Assembly: GCA_029783825.1 (NCBI GenBank)
Contig: JAREIK010000801.1
Span: forward strand, 5,058,890-5,122,889
Source of the DNA: Sapria himalayana
Lineage: Eukaryota; Streptophyta; Magnoliopsida; Malpighiales; Rafflesiaceae
DNA: 64,000 bases
Reading direction: 5' to 3'
The position numbers and the translations under genes are program-made. The notes beneath the pieces are model-generated. The model worked only from the letters and a program-made list of their open reading frames with translations, did not search any database and was not told the DNA's origin. This document shows, one piece after another, positions 60,478 to 64,000 of this stretch (the stretch's first letter is position 1; every line of letters begins with the position of its first letter).

Positions 60478-61705
60478 ATCGGTTTGCCTAGTTTTGCAGA
60501 TTGAAATTTGTGTTTATGTTGTTGTATTTTTATTTTTGGTTTGTGTGTTAATTTGTTTTAATTTATATTTTAAATAAGTGGGTGTTCTCATTTAAAGTGT
60601 ATATAAAAAATTAAAATGACTATTTTTTTCTTTTATAAAAATTGATAAAATGAAGGATATGTGACATAAGATTCACACTATAATGAAAAGGGAAGGGTAG
60701 CATGCACCATGTAGAAGTAACTTTTTGGGAATAAAAACAAGAATTAATTTCTATTTTGAGTGAATCATGAATAGTGCATGTGAATAGTGCATGTGAATAG
60801 TGCATGTGAACAGTGCACATGAATGGTGCACATGTGTGGAAAAGGGAATGCTTCCCATTTTTGCATTAGCAGTGTGCATGTGTGACAATGGGAGTCTATT
60901 CTATTTTCGTGAATTCAATGCATGTGTGTTGTGTGTGGAGAAAATGGGGACAAGTCGCATTTTCTTATTTAATTGCTTCTCCTTTGGATCTCTTATTCTA
61001 TAATAATATACATAACATTACTAAGTTTGTGTAATATTTTGAAAGAAGTATAGTTTACTTTCTTTTCTTATGTTTACGAGGGTTTCTAGGTGGGTACAGT
61101 ACAAAGTTTGTGTCAAGTTCTTATGTTATTCATTTGGTGTTCATGCATAATTCATGAGATATTCTAGAGAAGATTGTTTATGCTGTTGTGTGCTATGATT
61201 GTACTATATTTGTATTGTACTCATGTTGTGTTTGTGTTGTGATAATAATATTTGAATTTCTTCAAGAACTCTACATCCAGAATTAAAACTCAATTCTAAA
61301 AGTTTTTTCAATTATATTTATTTTTTACATGATTTGTCTTGTTTGGACATTGAAACATATTTATAATTGTGTTTTAATTATGTAAATATTCAATCAATTT
61401 TATGGATAGAATATTTACTATGATTGTGGGAAGTTATGATAATTTATTATTTATATATTTTCAGGCAGAATCATATAAGCATAAATATATATATTTCAGA
61501 TAATTTGAAATATATGATAGAAAATTTTAGAAGCCCAAATCATGTTTTAAATTCATTGTGCATTTTGAGTAAATTTTCTAATTGAAATGTAAAATATTTT
61601 TTAAAAGATTTAAAATCCCAAACTAACCAAATTATTGGCCCGAGAATTTGCTTTGAAACTATTTTTGGCTTTTTGGGCAATATCTTAGTCTGCCTCATCC
61701 AACAA
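60478..61705 (+). repeat. 5' LTR of the right-end element
   Basis: Matches 62911-64000 in order. Shared words are 'ttttaaat.agt.ggtg.tctcattt', 'gcatgcaccatg.', 'gaatagtgcatgt', 'ctataataat', 'taatattttgaaag', 'ttcatgcataattcatg' or its equivalent, 'catataagcataaatatata' and 'ttgaaatat'. It contains a 13-bp tandem repeat at 60769-60833. The frame 60620-61003 region is not coding. Confidence 0.8.
60769..60833 (+). repeat. 13-bp tandem repeat, five copies, in the 5' LTR
   Basis: The unit gaatagtgcatgt occurs three times exactly and twice with changes (gaacagtgcacat, gaatggtgcacat). The other LTR has four decayed units at 63211-63262, so the array predates LTR divergence or expanded in both. 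Confidence 0.9.
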
Positions 61706-62910
61706 GTGGTATTGTTTTTAGTATTTTTGGTTTTTTTATTTTTTAGAATGTTAATTATTTCTTTAGGATAGATGAAGAAAATAATTCACTTGGTATGCTT
61801 AGATTTGAATCTTTCAATTATTCAACCTAAAAAAATAATGAATCTTTTAATGATGAGAGATCTGCTTGAATTGAATCTTAGCGATTGAAAGTCGGACGGT
61901 ATGAATGAGGTTAGGTAGAAAAAATTATAATTCAAGGCCTCTACCATAATAAGACAATAGAAAAGTGACTAGGTAGTAGGTCTAACTTTAATCTTACATG
62001 TCGCACCAAACCCATACTAGGTTGTTACATTTCTATGGATTAGTTATGATGGGTGATAGAATAACATCAAGAATATTGAACATCAATGATATTTATCTAG
62101 AGATAGATATTAGATAATTATTATTTCTTAAGAATATTGATACATCCTAGAAGTTCCAATGAACCTGCTATCCACATTGAGTCTTGGACATCATGAATCT
62201 TGTGGGGAAGTTCAAGCAAAACCATTGAAACTTGTTTAAAATATTGTTGATAATAGCGAGGGATCGAAAGATAGATTTATCCTATATTACCTAAGTTAAG
62301 GATAGCTCATATCGAATCAATACTTGGTAGGAAATTACTAGTATTAACTCCAAACTACGTAGACCTAGGAATATTTGTGTGGATAATACACTTTTGCTAG
62401 AATGTAGTCTCCACTCACTATTCTAAGGTCACCTAGTCAATGTATGATTGTTGGTATGACTATAGAAATGTATACTACTTGAAATTCCTTTGAAGAGATT
62501 AAGGATGATCACTTTAGATTCCTCGAGTGATTATTATGAGACAAGCATGAATTTTGAAGGAATCCCTAATTATATGATTTTTCCTTCGACCACTCTCGAG
62601 GATCATACAAACCAATGAGAAATCTATGAATATTTTTACTCCAGCAATTTCTTGGGATCACATTGGAAGTATAAGCTAGAGGTAGAAGTTGACACCTTTA
62701 CTATAGCCACTCTTGTAGATCTTTTTGATCAAAGAGATACTAATTGCTTGAAGTGAAAGGCAAACTCAGGATACTATAATTTCCAGATTTTTTTTGTCAT
62801 ATGAGGAATGAAAAATAATTTGTAGTCTAAGAAATTTCTGATGACTTATATTTATAAAACTAAAACCAATAACATGTCTCAGACAACCCAAATAGGGTAA
62901 TGAAGCAGAT

Positions 62911-64000
62911 TGTTGGATTTGTCCAATTTTGGGCATGCAGATCAAAATATGTATTTTTTTTGTTATGTTTTTGTATTTGGTTTGTGTTTATTTTTTTAAT
63001 TTTATATTTTAAATGAGTAGGTGCTCTCATTTTTAAAGTGTTTATCAAAAATTAAAATGATTATTTTTTTTCTCTTATAAAAACTGATGAAACGAAGAAT
63101 ACAAGACACTAGACGCGTTGTAACAAAAGAAAAAAAATAAGAGGGAAAGGGCATCATGCACCATGCGGAAGTGACTACATTGAAAGTAATCCTCATTTTG
63201 AGTGAATCGTGAATAGTGCATGTCAACAATGCACATGAATAATACATGTGAATAGTGAGATTGCGTGAAAATGGGAATCATTTTAGTTGTGTGTGAATAA
63301 TGAGCATGTGTGAAATTTAGAAAAAGTCTTGTTTTCTTGTTTAATTGCTTTTCTTATGGATTTCTTGTTCTATAATAATTTACAATACTTTACTAAGTCT
63401 TTGTAATATTTTGAAAGATGTACAAGTTACTTTCTTATGCTTTTATTTATGAGAGTTGCTGAATTCATATGGAGTTTATCATGTTCTTATACGGTTCATG
63501 TGGTATTCATGAATAATTCATGTGGTATTCTAGAAAAGATTATTTGTGGATTGTGTGATGTGCTCATGTTATGCTCATGTTGTGACAATAGTACTTGAAA
63601 TTTTTCAAGAACTCAGGATCTAGAATTGAAAATAAAATTTAAATATATTTTAAATTATATTTATATTTTGCTAAATTGTGTTATTTGGACTTTGGGATAT
63701 ATTTATAATTATGTTTTAATTGTATAAATATTTCATGCCAGTTTTAGGGACAAAATATTTATATGATTGTATGACAATATGGTGATTAACTATTTATTTA
63801 TTTTTTGGTCAGAATCATATAAGCATAAATATATATATTTCAGAAAATTTGAAATATAGATATTTACATAGTTTTGATAGAAAATTTTGGAAGCTCAAGA
63901 CATATTTTGAATTCATTGTGCATTTAAGGTAAATTTTGTAACAAAAATTTTAAAGATTTTTTAAAAGGTCAAAAATACCAAACTATCCTAATCCTTAGAC
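62911..64000 (+). repeat. 3' LTR of the right-end element, truncated by the window edge
   Basis: Starts tgttggattt after a moderately purine-rich 'gggtaatgaagcagat', a plausible polypurine tract position. It follows the 5' LTR base for base with many substitutions and reaches the edge at about nine tenths of the length of the other copy. Confidence 0.75.

Larger units (their letters stand above)
60478..64000 (+). mobile_element. Non-coding LTR retrotransposon (LTR pair), right end outside the window
   Basis: Two direct repeats of more than 1 kb, 60478-61705 and 62911-64000 (still running at the window edge), flank 1.2 kb of internal DNA. The first repeat ends 'ccaaca' and is followed by 'agtggtat', a truncated initiator-Met primer-binding site (61707-61712). 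The second starts tgttggattt, a usual LTR start. The internal part has no gag, protease, integrase or reverse transcriptase motif I can recognise, so this is a non-autonomous or deleted element. The two LTRs differ at many sites, indicating an old insertion. Confidence 0.75.

Noticed and set aside
1..64000. CRISPR arrays, rRNA or tRNA genes, prokaryotic operons
   Set aside because: None seen. The tandem repeats present have no regularly spaced unique spacers, no cloverleaf-like tRNA was recognised by reading, and all gene-like content is plant nuclear.

Overview
This is a strongly AT-rich nuclear window from a repeat-rich flowering plant. The evidence is GT-AG introns of up to 12 kb, plant-type hAT transposons, Ty1/copia and L1-type LINE remnants, LTRs with an initiator-Met tRNA primer-binding site, and a plant-type urease accessory gene. 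The lineage cannot be fixed from sequence alone; a monocot is possible but unproven. No prokaryotic gene organisation, rRNA, tRNA or CRISPR array was seen.

The one convincing functional gene is UreD (urease accessory protein D, plus strand, 17108-44400). It appears only when eight short exons are joined by hand: 17108-17206, 17294-17359, 29526-29600, 29724-29768, 32772-33002, 33105-33187, 39070-39232 and 44284-44400. All seven introns are GT-AG, all phases agree, and the joined frame is open for 292 residues, the usual size of plant UreD. Only 879 of 27,293 bases code. UreD acts with UreF and UreG in inserting nickel into urease, but no other urease gene lies in the window.

Layout. 1-8320: AT-rich intergenic DNA with decayed repeats and a roughly 290-bp local duplication, one copy of which holds an 818-bp insertion. 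8329-11297: hAT element A, with an 8-bp target duplication and a broken transposase on the minus strand. 11306-17107: AT-rich spacer ending in a large TA/TG microsatellite cluster just upstream of UreD. 17108-44400: UreD. Intron 2 carries hAT elements B and C and a KASIII-like pseudogene; introns 4 and 6 carry decayed copia polymerase sequence; intron 7 carries diverged direct repeats and a TG-rich tract. 44594-44841: four copies of a 62-bp repeat just after the UreD stop codon. 45948-49600: spacer with a 166-bp duplication, a retrotransposon primer-binding site and a long (CA)n. 49625-50505: a GC-rich foldback element whose core is packed with GAGCTC palindromes. 52750-60470: decayed L1-type LINE sequence (ORF1 zinc knuckle, then endonuclease, reverse transcriptase and zf-RVT). 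60478-64000: a non-coding LTR pair, the second LTR running off the window.

No new multi-gene system was found. The most unusual structures are the foldback element, the highly expanded UreD gene, and the KASIII-like pseudogene that lies directly against a hAT insertion inside UreD intron 2. Nearly every other open reading frame over 60 codons is chance or lies inside a decayed transposon.
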